64,000 nucleotides of DNA from Lathyrus oleraceus (lineage: Eukaryota > Streptophyta > Magnoliopsida > Fabales > Fabaceae): the NCBI RefSeq assembly GCF_024323335.1, contig NC_066585.1, positions 533,472,082 through 533,536,081 on the forward strand. The letters run 5' to 3'. The notes under the pieces were generated by a model. The model was not told the DNA's origin. It did no database searches and worked only from the letters and a program-made list of their open reading frames with translations. A program made the position numbers and the translations under genes. This document shows, piece by piece, positions 49,084 through 60,984 of this stretch. Positions within the stretch are counted from its first letter, which is position 1; every line of letters starts with the position of its first letter.

Positions 49084-50348
49084 TGTAAGTTGAGTATGCG
49101 CCTAAGAGGGGGGGGGGGGAGGGGGGGAGGTGTTGAATTAGGTTCTTTGTGAACTTTTTCCGATTTTAAGGAAACTTGTTCTTTCTTTTCTGGTTTGGTT
49201 ATGCAATGAATGGTAAATTAGAAAAAGTAAAGAACACAGAGAGCTATCCTAGTTCCCCTCACAGATCGAGAGTACTCCAGTCCTCTTTCAATATGAAAGA
49301 GATTTTACTATTATTAGGACTTTTACAAGACTCTTCCTAGTCTTTCTATATAGACACTAACAGTCACACCAAGAACAATCCTCTTGGATTTTTCACTAAG
49401 TTCAAAAAGAGAACAATCCTCCCTTTTAATGAACCTTTTGTTTTCAACAATCCTGGACAACAAGGACAAAGAAACAATATGAGATTTTACAAGTTTTTGA
49501 CAAATGGAATAATCTATCAATCTATTGATTGATCTTTTTCGTTAAAGTAATCAAACTTCTTTATGACAAATAAGTGCTCTAATGATGATATGGATGAAAC
49601 TATATGAATGTGTATGAAAATTCGGTGTAAAAAGTTTCACCAGAAAATTTAATCAAGAACACTTGAAATAATTTTCAAAAGATGAATGAACAAGATTGTT
49701 GAAAATATTTGTGAAGAATGAGGTGTGTTCAAATTCTGCATAAATGTGTTATATATAACCCTTAAACACCTCTCTAAATGGTTATGATACATGAAAGGAT
49801 GTCATGCTTCAAGAACACACTTCATAAAGAATTTTCATGAAAGAATGCAATATTTTCTGTCATTGGTTCAATGGCAATCGATTACCCAATATGGTGTAAT
49901 TGGTTACACCTGAGCCAACATTTAAATTTTTTGAAAAAATGAATTGTGGAATCGATTATCCAAAAGATATAATCGATTACATGCGGTAAAAATTGTCTCA
50001 CAGGGCAACACGCATAACTGGTAATCGATTACCTTGATACTAGTAACCGATTACCACACAGACAGAATGACAGAATGCATTTGAAATTGAAGTGAATGTC
50101 AAACGGAAAAGTTTAAGAGACCTAAACAACCAAGATATGTATGGATGAGAAAAACTAGAGCACTTGACTTATCATAGAGAGATTGAGAACTTAATATCTT
50201 AACACTTTGATCAAATCAATAGTAATCTTCAAGACTTTGAAATACTTTTAAAAGAGAAGCTCGTGCTTGAGTCTTGAGGCATTCTTTTTGCAATGCATAT
50301 TTGTTGAGCATGTCTTCATCAAAACACTTTGAGAAGCTTGTCTTCACA
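49084..50348 (-). repeat. 5' LTR of the Sirevirus-like element
   Basis: 1265 bp, matching 40648-41919. On the minus strand it starts TGTGAAGACAAGC and ends CAACTTACA. TATATATAA is at 49749-49758, and the palindrome array lies upstream of it at 49874-50056. The G/C-run near 49107-49130 is interrupted by A residues, unlike the pure run in the other LTR. Confidence 0.93.
49874..50056 (-). promoter_or_regulatory. Palindrome array in the 5' LTR
   Basis: AATCGATTAC-type cores start at about 49874, 49895, 49948, 49969, 50021 and 50043, giving the same 21-22 bp pairing and about 74-bp period as in the other LTR. Individual motifs carry different substitutions from the partner LTR, but the register is kept. 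It is placed about 116 bp upstream of the LTR TATA box. Confidence 0.75.
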
Positions 50349-50353
50349 TTTCT

Positions 50354-51780
50354 TCGATCTACTATACTTCAATAGTTGTCACTATAGATTACAAATGAGA
50401 TACAAGAAAAATAAGAATGTATCCTATTTTCTACCCGAGTGTTTCTCAATCTCTCCTCATCTCAATATATGAATCACATAAACTCAAACTATTTAAAAGT
50501 ATTTTCCAGTCCTCTTAGATACCCTTAAAGCTCTTTCAGCTCTTAGAACAATAAATCTTAAGAATCTCTTCTCCCTTTGCCTATCTAAGTTTCTCTTTTT
50601 TCAGTCCTCTTTGATACCTTCGAAGGTCTTCAAATTCTTAAAACAATAAATCATAAGAATCTCTCCCTAAAAAAAATTATAGAGTGTTTATGAAAAAAAT
50701 GCAGGAACACACCATATTCCTTGCAAATGCACCACATTTCTCTCAAATGCAATGTGTTATGGTGAACAATTTTCTAAGATTTTTGAGATAAATTTTCATA
50801 ATTTGAATAAAACTTACACTATTTATTATAAAGATGAAATCTTATGTTCATAATGCTTATCAACTTTATATTTAATCCAATATGAAGACATGAACTTTCA
50901 TCCTTATACGCCCATCACTCAACGTATTAATGACCCATCTTCTCAATATTAGAATATTTGCATTCTTCATACTCTTAAAGAAGATAATTCTTCGTGCAAA
51001 CTATTTTGCAAAGTTGAAAGTCTCTAAAGACTCTTATTTCATTCATATATTTGAGTCTCTCGCCAATATCAATAGTTTTCTTCTGATCGACAATTTTTTT
51101 TTAAAATATTTTTTTCACTTAATAAAAAATAGATTTTTTTAAATATAAATATTTTATGTATTAAAAGAACTAAATCTTTTCTAAAAAGATATTAGAAGAA
51201 TTAAATCTAACTTTGATAAATAAGCACAATACGCATCTTTACGGAAAAACTAATAGGTAATCTTTAGGAATTTAAAATAGGAATTTAAAATAAATTATTT
51301 TTACTTCATATATATGACCTAAAACGCAAATGCTACTATATAGATTTTAGGTGGTCATGGATATGAAGATTACATTCATTGTCGAATTAATCTAACTTTC
51401 AAATTAATCTCTTAAACCATCCAAATTTATATGTAGACGTTTCAAATTAATCTAACTTCTAACCTTACATTAATTGTCGAACTAATTTAAAGATCAATAT
51501 CAATCTCTTAATCATCAAGATTCATACGTGACTGTTTGAATCACACATCAATTTTAAAATTAATCTAACGATCACAATTAATCTTTAACTCATCAACTTC
51601 AACACATAACCATTTTAACCATATATCAACCCAACAATCAAAACTAATCTCTTAGACCATTAAAAATTAAAATTAACATGCAACCAATCCAACCTTTGAA
51701 TTAATTCAATAATTTAAAATTAACTCAACAATCAAATTAATTTCAATATTACGATTAATCCAATGACTAAGATTAAAAAT
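50354..51780. other. Right part of split repeat, then AT-rich intergenic DNA
   Basis: 50354-50373 continues the host repeat interrupted by the retrotransposon. The remainder has short local duplications (for example CTCTTAGATACC/CTTAGAACAATAAATC phrases at 50510-50660 and AATTAATCTAAC phrases at 51390-51760) but no gene. Confidence 0.45.
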
Positions 51781-52026
51781 AAACCCTAAATAGGAAATAC
51801 ACTATATAACTATAACTACACACTTATTTTTATTTTCTATAATTTTCCAACCTTAGTCTCTCTCTCTCTCTCTCTCATCATCCATCACATGCATCTTCAT
51901 TGCGATCGATCCTCTCCCATGGTTTAGCCACTTCCTTCAAACCTCAAATTCATCCTCACCGTCGATCTCACTCTTCAGAATCTTCTCGAAACTGAACCCA
52001 ATCGCGTAGATCTCAAATTAGGTTTT
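51781..52026 (+). promoter_or_regulatory. Core promoter and 5' leader of the Alfin-like gene
   Basis: AAACCCTAAA (telo-box) at 51781-51790 is followed closely by TATATAA at 51803-51809, which would give a start near 51835 and a leader of about 190 nt. The leader contains a (CT)n tract at about 51857-51876, common in plant 5' leaders. Confidence 0.6.
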
Positions 52027-54254
52027 ATGGAAATGGCGTCAAGTCCTCGCTCCGTTGAAGAGATCTTCAAAGATTTCAGTGCTCGTAGAGACGGTATCGT
52101 TCGTGCTTTAACTCAAGGTATTCAATTCAATTGATTTCAGTTCCGTTTTTTTTTCACTATTTCGAATTTTCAACTAACTAACTCATCGATTTTTTTTCAG
52201 ATGTTGATGAATTCTACACTCTCTGTGATCCAGGTAAACGAGAAGTTGAAGATCTGAAATTTTATGTTTTTTTCGTATATTTTTTTTTGGATTTGTTTTC
52301 GAATTTAATTGTTTTCTATGTGAATTGTGAAGTTGTTACTTGTTTCAAGATTTGTGAGAGTTAAAGCTTTTTATTTTCAGAGAATTTGAAGAAAAAATAA
52401 GTCAAAGTTTAACATGTCCCATGTGTTTTTTTTACTATTTGTTTGTTTGTTGGTTTATATATTTTATTTATTTATTTATTTATTTGGGCACGAATTCACA
52501 CACATCAACTAGTTTAACTATAAAACAGTTTATCAGTTAGTAAAATAAATAAATTCAGAATTATGAAGTATGGGTACACTGGAAACACTACAATGACATT
52601 TGGAGAGTATATATTTTAGCAGACGCCGAATTAGTTGAGTTAGATTAATGCTTTTATTATGATAATTATGAATCTGTGTTATTTCACTGACTTCAAAGCT
52701 TATCTATGTGAATGTGAATTTTAATTGAAGATAAGGATAACTTGTGCCTATATGGACATTCAAATGAATCATGGGAAGTGACACTTCCAGCAGAGGAGGT
52801 TCCACCTGAGCTTCCAGAGCCTGCTCTCGGAATCAACTTTGCAAGGGATGGCATGAACCGTAGGGATTGGCTTTCTCTTGTTGCGGTACACAGTGATTCA
52901 TGGTTGCTTTCTGTGGCATTTTATCTCGGAGCTCGTCTTAACCGCAATGAAAGGTACTGTCTATAGGGAATAAGTATGCGGTTATGTCAAATGTTGAAAA
53001 CCGAGGCCTGTAATTGTAGTAGTTCCTGAGCTGCATCAATAGCATCATTGTTATGTTCATTGGATAAGTTTGGATATATATGTTCATTGGATGGGTTAAG
53101 ATCAATTTTTATTTATTATCCATAACTTACAGTATTGTAAGGTGTAGGTTTAATTTAGAATTGAATAACTTATGTCTTCTATCTCTCCCCATTAGTACTT
53201 TCCATCCTTACCATATTGTGTTCGGAAGGGAATTACAGACTTAAAAGATTATTGATGGCAAATACCTGCAACTGAGTTTGGTCTATCATTTTAATGAGCT
53301 TATTTTGTAATTGGCCTTTGGCTCCCTCTTTCTCTTGATGGTTCCACTGATTCATGGCAGGAAACGTCTATTTAGCTTAATCAATGAGCTTCCAACTGTG
53401 TTTGAAGTTGTTACTGACAGGAAGCCAGTAAAGGACAACAAGCCCACTGTAGACAGTGGAAGCAAATCTCGGGGCAGCACCAAGGTTAGTGTAATTGTCG
53501 TTGTGCAAGGTTGTTAAATACTCGGAGCAAGCGTAGTAATGCTTGTATGTTCTAAAAGTTTGTAATTATCATATATTTTTAAAGCTATTTAACTATTTTT
53601 CTTATTTTTTGGTGTTTATCTGCCCAATCAAACACATAAACTATGCTCAAATGTTTGAATTGTTTATTTGCTGTAGTTGGATACTTGGTTAACATTCTGA
53701 AGTTGCTCTGAGTACCAAAAGAAAAAAACTAAACCTGATGTGGTTTTTTAAACTGTTCATAATGTATCACACACTCTTCAACTCACATCACTCTTCTTTT
53801 TGCTTATGCAAATGATCATGAAAATTGCAAGCAGAGTATACTTGGCCTGCATTTCATAAACACTTCGATCATGGTGTTTATTTGATGTTATTACACCATT
53901 TGTACCAATACTGTATAACTATAAATTAAAAGACGTCGTAGGGTACTAAATCTTGTCATGTTGTTGCAGCTTGATACATGTTTGTTCATTTTTCTGTAGA
54001 GATCGAGTGATGGGCAAGTCAAAAGCATCCCAAAGTTAGCCGATGATCAAGGTTATGAGGAGGAAGAAGACGAGCACAGTGAAACCCTTTGCGGGAGCTG
54101 CGGTGGACACTACAATGCGGATGAATTTTGGATTGGCTGTGATATATGCGAGAGGTGGTACCATGGGAAGTGCGTGAAGATTACTCCTGCAAAAGCTGAG
54201 AGCATAAAGCAATACAAATGCCCATCATGCAGCATGAAGAGAGGCAGGCCCTAA
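52027..54254 (+). CDS. Alfin-like PHD-finger protein (AL family), 5 exons
   Basis: Nuclear histone reader; Alfin-like proteins bind H3K4me2/3 through a C-terminal PHD finger and act in chromatin regulation and stress responses. Exons 52027-52117, 52201-52233, 52731-52953, 53361-53484 and 54000-54254 join in frame (726 nt, 241 residues) with GT/AG boundaries. The N-terminal Alfin domain (about residues 5-135) includes [22 protein letters not shown] and [20 protein letters not shown] charged linker has an acidic patch (EEEEDE, 177-182). The PHD finger C4HC3 set is C188, C191, C204, C207, H212, C215, C231 and C234, with aromatic W201 and W210. The C-terminus KRGRP is basic. All key residues are present and the length is usual. 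An alternative ATG two codons downstream (MASS) is possible. Subtype (AL1-AL7) is not assigned. Confidence 0.96.
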
Positions 54255-56690
54255 AAGACAACATGTGAAGTGAATAATATTGCTTTGTTGGTGCTGACAG
54301 ATACTGAAATATTGCGAAATCTCCTGTAGAAATTCATTTAATGGGTATAGTTTATATATGACTAGTGGGTAAATTTTCAGATATTATAGTTAATTTCTTC
54401 TATCAAGATGGATCAATAGTTCGTGTTACAAATTTGTCTCCTCTTAGTGAGAGGGGTGGGGGAAAATTCATGGTTATAATTATCTATTGAAAGATTTAAG
54501 TAGTTGATTTTAATTTTACGATTTGTTGCATATATTTTCGTATAATTTTATAGTTGATTTTTTTTCTTCATTTTCCCCCGGGTTCAGATCCTTATTGACA
54601 TTGTAATGTTGTAGCAAAGGTTGATGCACTCTTTTTGCAGGCTGCTTCTTCGATCAAATATTCACACTACTATTGAAACTTGATAAAACAGGTTTTCATT
54701 GTGATCGCATCTCTTGAAACTGAAGACTGAGTGATCTTCTAAAGCTCCATTTCATCTTTCATTGCATTAATCTATTCATGTTAATTTTTCTGTGATTATT
54801 GTTGCAGCAAGTTAACCATTTTGATGTTTTTAGAAAGTTCCTTTTTCATTATATGCTTTCATGTTGATTCTTATCATATTCTTTTGATGAAGTTCTCTAT
54901 TAAGGGCTATTATTTTAAGTGAAGACTCGTTGTTGACGCTTAGTACTAATTTTGCTCTTCAATTTGATTCATGTTCTAGTGCAAATGTTAGTTTCACAAC
55001 ATTCAAAATATTTAATTTTTCAAAAAGTTTGTTTTTAAAACTAATGTTCGTAGGTCTTTAAATCAATAAAAAAGAAGAGAAAAACAAGTTGTGTCTTGAT
55101 AAAAAAAAGTCTAACTATTTATGAAATGACCTTGTAAGTTCTCAAATAAATAACAAAATATGATTGTGATATTACAACTTACAAGCAATGAGGGGTCACT
55201 AGTAAAATATGACTGTTATTCAAATAACAAGAATTTAAATGTGATTTGACGTATAATTATGACAACGTGTAGTCAAGTCTCTTTGTCCAGAGTATCTGAA
55301 TCAAGCACGAGACACGGAAGGTATCATGTTAATATAGTCCAATAGTTGCTAAAAATATGTTTTAAATCAAATGTTGATATATTTGGATGTAGTGATGGCT
55401 TTTGAGCATTTTGTTTGGAACTTCTGAAAGCGGAGGAAAATATTGATTCCAATATAGGAATGGTCACTCTTTGTAGGCCCCAACAAAAGTAAAACTTTCA
55501 TATTGTTAAGGTTGATTTAGATGGGTTTTTTATTAAAATAATATTCGAACTGATTTCAACTTGTAATTTTTTAAGAAAAGAATCGAATTGAATTAATTGG
55601 TTGAGTTTGGTTTCCTTATTTTAAGTATATTTCAGTGTATTTTATATTATTATTTTTTTTAAATAATATATTTTTATATAATTTATTTTATATTTTATTT
55701 TTCAAACAACTTATTCGATATAAAACTGTGACATGATTTTCATTGTATCATAAAATAAATTCACAATCAAATTCAAGTCATTCATCGATTTAGTTAATGG
55801 ATTTGTCGATTCTTAAAAATTAAAATGAAGAATCGAATCAAAGCATCTCAATTTTTATTAATTCGGTCAATTTTTGAATCGAACGGAAAAAAAACATTTT
55901 TTATCTTGATTTAGTTTGGATTTTTTTTGTGATTCACTTGGACTCCTAATTCTCCACGTGAAAATTTTCACCTTTGAACAGTATCATATTTATCCTTTTG
56001 AAAACTTACCTCAAACATTTTATTTATTTTTGATGGTAAAAAAATGATATTAAATCTCTTCAATGGTTGGACAAGTGGTTGGATTGGGTTGAGTTTGGAT
56101 CGTAAAATCTAATCCGATCCAAATTGCGGGTCTAGAAGAAAATCCAAGTTTTGATCATTTATATGATCGGTTTTGTCGATTTATAAATTTGCGATTTGAT
56201 AACTTTTTGAATTGATTTAAGCGGTAATCTATTTTAGTTTTTCTTTATCATTAATCCATTTTAATTTTTGATCCTTATACTCTTTTAAATAACATTTTTC
56301 TTAAATTAGAAGTCTGCACTACGATTATTGGATTATTTTTTTCTTCATTTAGTCCAAATCAAATTTGTTTTCTAAATATTTTAAATTCTTTACCAACTTC
56401 ATTTAGTCAATTTTTTTCTTCATTTAATCCCAAAACACAATTTCTTATTTTATATATTACAAATTCTTCACTAACTTGATAGTGGCAAACAAAAATAAAA
56501 GATCAAACCCAATAATTACTTAAAAATGTACAAATTATAGTATTAAATTATCAAAATTAAATTTAAAATAAATATCAATAAATGACTTTAACTAGTAATA
56601 GTACTAAATCAATCAAATTAAAATATAAGTTTAAATAGGCTCTTAGTCCCTATAAGTTGACGTGTTTTTTATTTTTGTCATGTATTTTTT
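54255..56690. other. 3' UTR of the Alfin-like gene and AT-rich intergenic DNA
   Basis: The first 300-400 bp are probably 3' UTR. From 55500 to 56260 there is AT-rich repeat-like sequence with many AATCGAAT/GGATTGGGTTGAG words. Part of it (about 55780-55940, minus sense) resembles the repeat at 19870-20030. No gene. Confidence 0.45.
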
Positions 56691-57485
56691 TGTGTGAAAA
56701 TAATCTATCAATGTTAAAATTCGGTTGGTAGAACTCCTAAGGTATGTAGAACTCCTATTGACCTTGTGATCTACTATAAAATGAGAATAATTAGGGTAAA
56801 ATTCTTGACGATAGAATGTAATTTCATCTACAACTGTATCCTTGGACAACCGTCATTGGAAAACTTAGAGGAGGTCTCTTCAACCATTATGAAGATAAAG
56901 TTCAATACTTGGGAGGACCAAATCCTGGTATTAGAAACTGATTTAGCATCATTTGGGGTTACTTCTTAGCTCTTCTTGCGAATCAAACAAACATAGAGAA
57001 GTTTCATGACCTAAACAAAAAGGACGAATGGATACTAGAACTACGTTCTCGGCTAGAAGAATTGTTTCCTAACGAAGTCGAAGAGACTATAAAGACTACA
57101 CCATCAAAGGCTCAAAAGAAGACAGAGAGACTTGAACCATTCAAACACTTCACTACCATCTTCGTAAGAGGAGATACATAAAAAACCATCAACATAGAGG
57201 TCGATCTACCTGAACTCGTGCAAGAGGCACTAACATAGTGATTGCAATGGAACCATGATCTATTTGCCTGGTCGACGAGGTAAATTGTAGGTCTCAATCC
57301 GTAGATGGCATGCCATACCCTAACCCTTAGATACTAAGCCATCTATGTGGCAAAGCGTAGGCAAAAACAATCTCTTGAAAAGGCAGAGGAAATAAAAAAG
57401 AATGTCGAAGAACTCCTCAAGGTTTTATTAATAACCAAGGTAAGGTATACACCGTGTATATCCCACATAGTATTGGTGTGGAAAG

Positions 57486-57845
57486 TGCCCCGTTCAGGAG
57501 CTAGAAATGGATGCTCTAGCTATGCTTTGGAACCAAAAATTGAGTTAGTTGTATAGCTGGTGATCTTGAGCGGTGTCTCTGATCTCGTTTATGGTGGCGC
57601 AGGGTGGACTAACATGATTAACACTCCAACATCCAAGTCAGTTCAAGATTCAAGATGCGTATAATGAAAGTGGATAACATAGATTATACCTTGATCTTAG
57701 CATGTAAACTATTTTTATACTTTGGATCGAGTAAAGTGGATATCAAATGGATTGGGCTTTGACCAATTGAGCCTTTGACCGGTTCAGAAAAGAAAGCTAA
57801 CAAGAAATGATTCATATGCATCAATTATTAGAATTTAAATAAAGC
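57486..57845. mobile_element. Insertion in gypsy RT, possible solo-LTR fragment
   Basis: The RT reading resumes at 57846 in the expected order but is separated from its upstream part by about 330 bp of unrelated sequence. That sequence contains ACACTCCAACATCCAAGTCA at about 57621, followed by a segment ending in TTATACTTTGG, wording I associate with legume LTR ends. Ends and target duplication were not resolved. Confidence 0.35.
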
Positions 57846-58248
57846 ATTGCCTAAAAGATCATATCCATTTCCCAACTTCAATAAGCTTGTTGACATCTTA
57901 TCTAGATTTAGGCCCATATCCTTTATGGAAGCGTAATTTGGGTATAACTATATACCAATTGATCTCTATGACTGTAGCAACTAACTTATATGTTAACTTT
58001 TGTTACAAGGTCAAGAATGTTTAGACGATGTACTAGCGAATGGTGAACAAAGTCATCAAAAACTAGATCAGGACATACTAGAGATTTACATGGATGACAT
58101 GATCCTTAAATCTAAAGAACAAGAAGAATACACAACTTATATGGATATATATTTAGGAAGGTTAGAAGGCACGAAATATGGTGAACCCCAAGAAATGCAC
58201 CTTTGGAGTAATGCTTGGGAAGTTCTTAAGGTATTACCTCATAGAAAG

Positions 58249-58383
<135 letters not shown>

Positions 58384-60640
58384 CCTGATCAAATTCTAAT
58401 CGATGGTTAACATGGCAGCCCTTGAGACCAAAAAGAGGATCCAAAAGTTAAACAGAATGTTGGTCGTCTTATCTCGATTTATTTCCATATCTGGATAATC
58501 ATACATTACCATTTTAAAAACTCTTAAGGAAATAAGCAACATTCAAATGGACTTTGAATGCGACATTGCATTCACAAAACATAAATAGGTACTATCAGAA
58601 CCTCTCGTTCTAGTCCACTAAGAGAAGGAGAAATCTTTTTATCATTTTATTTCCCATCAACTAGTGGAAGCCATATTAATAAAAGGAATCGACTCTTCAC
58701 AACACCTGGTTAATTTCATCGAGAAAGTTTTGCAAGGGTCGTAAGTTCGTTACCATTAGGTTGAAAAGATCGCCTTGACACTTGTCATGACATCCAGAAA
58801 ATTGAGGCATTATTTCCTCGCTCATACTATACTGTTGAGAATTGAGTATCGCATCAGATATATACTCCATAACACCTCATACGAGCCAAAAAATCTCTCA
58901 ACGCTCAAGCTTTTTCGTATTTTGTAGTAAGACCACCACCGAGGAATCATACACTTCAGACATGTGTACTATGTTTGTAGATGGATCATCTAACACAACT
59001 AAAGTGGGACATGGATACTTCTTGAAAAACGACATGGTCTTAGGCTAGAGGTTTCCGTAAAGTTTGAATTATCTACCTCGAACAACCATGCAAAGTACAA
59101 AGTATGTTAAGTTGGGTTACAATTGATATATGAGATAAGGGCCAAAGAAGTAATACTCAATTTAGATTCATATTTAGCCACATAACAATCCTGAGGTGAG
59201 TACCAAGCCAAATAAACTATCGTGCAACACTATCTAACAAAGTCAAAGTCTTCCATGGCTAAATTAAAAAAAAGTAGAGATTAATCACATCCCAGGAGAA
59301 AAAATGTTCAAGCAGATCTCATATCCATTATGGCTGGCTCCACAAAATGAGATCATGATAATATCATCATAGATGAAACATTATCAATCCCTAGTATACA
59401 TGAAAAGTTGAACACAATGGAAAAGGAACAACCGTCATTAAGCTGGATGACAATGATAATGAGATACATAACAACTGGAGAGTTCCTAGAGGATCGGAAG
59501 GAAGCAACAAAAATCAAAAGAAATTCTTCACTAACTCCTTGCTGAAATGCCTGACAAAAAAAGGGAAAAGAGGTGCTAGAAGAAATTCATGAAGGGCCAA
59601 TAAGATAACACCTAAGAGTATACATTTTAGAAAATAAGACCCCTGCGGTCTGATATTTTAAACTAGCCATGAGATAAGATGCCAAATTATACGTCTAAAA
59701 ATGTGATAAGTTTTAAAGGCACAATGGCATCCACCTTTCCCCTCTAGTAAAAATGTGTGGGTTGTCTTCCCCATGGATTTTTCTTGGCGGGGAATGAATA
59801 TTTTAAGCATTTTTTAATTAACACCGTGGAAACTTAAATCCTTGATCGTAGTCGTCGATTATTTTACAAAATGGATCGAAGTAGAGTCATTAGGAAAAAT
59901 CATAGGCCACAACATATATGATTCTCCAAAAGGAATATACTCATATTGTTCAATTTTTAATAGGTTGTTATGACCGATAATGACACACAATTCACAAATG
60001 GGAAATTCCATGAATTAATGAATGATCTGTAGATAACACACTATTTCACTTCAGTGGAACACCCCCAAATTAAAGGCTAATCAAATTAAGCAAACAAGGT
60101 CTTACTAAGGGGACTGCAAAGAAGACTTGATGATTCCAAAGGGAATTGGGAAGAATAACTTCCACATGTCCTATGCGGATACCATACTACCATATTATTC
60201 TACGAAGGAAAGCTTTTTTTGAATTACTTATGGATATGAATCAGAAATTCCCGTGGAAATAAGAGAACTTGGATGGATAATTTCCCACTAGACCATCCGA
60301 GAGGCTAATAAAGAAGACTATGCAGAGGAGCAAGATATCTTAGAACAACAAAGTGATTGAGTCATTTTAAGAGAAGTTATCGTAAAGCAAAAAATCACAG
60401 CCAAAATATAACAATAAGGTTTTACCCATAATCTTTGCTCCAGGAGACTTCATCCTAAGAAGAGCATACGTCGATTGCAAGAACACCTCACAGGGAAAAC
60501 TAACACCAAAATGGGAAGAACCATATCGAGTCATTTTTAGTTTCGAGAAAATGGTCTACGCTTTGGAAAACCTAGCCGAATATGCAATACCCCATATTTG
60601 GAATTCGGTGAAACTTAAAGTATTTTACAATTAGTCGATT

Positions 60641-60984
60641 ATTATACATTGTAAGACTCATAATCAAATAATACAAAGTTTACAATTCAAGTTTTCTTGT
60701 ACCATCGCCATAATTTCTTACTCTATCAAAGAACAAGATCCAAACCTATTTATCAAAGAAACAAGGAACAAAGTCGAAAAAGAAAATCCACTAAGATGGT
60801 AGACAAGAGATTCACCCTTCCATGAATTTTAAACCAGGAAGGGGTAGAGCGTAGGCACCATTATCCGAGAATGCCCCTGGAATAAGATACACAAAATCAA
60901 AACAACCATTAATAAAAATAAACAAAAAATATATTAAGAGTTTAGTCACCCCCTCCCCCCCCCCCACACACACACCCCCCAAAT
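60641..60984. other. Gypsy 3' flank with C-rich low-complexity tract
   Basis: No frame. CCAGGAAGGGGTAG at about 60834 could be part of a polypurine region. A C/CA-rich tract lies at about 60950-60980. Confidence 0.35.

Larger units (their letters stand above)
40643..50353 (-). mobile_element. Complete Sirevirus-like Ty1/copia retrotransposon with third ORF
   Basis: The element has 1272-bp and 1265-bp LTRs in direct orientation, each with TG/CA ends on the minus strand (TGTRAAGAC start, CAACTTACA end). The 5-bp target duplication TTTCT lies at 40643-40647 and 50349-50353. A tRNA-iMet-type primer site and a polypurine tract sit at the correct inner borders. In transcription order it holds the LTR (50348-49084), gag (49036-47873), protease, integrase, reverse transcriptase and RNase H (about 47662-44200), an internal palindrome array (43929-43748), a third ORF (43438-42311), four purine tracts and the LTR (41919-40648). 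The order and motifs (YVDDIIFGSTN) fit the SIRE1/Maximus lineage. Gag and pol contain frameshifts and stops, so it is not autonomous. In about 250 bp of LTR compared by eye I count roughly 15 differences. Confidence 0.9.
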
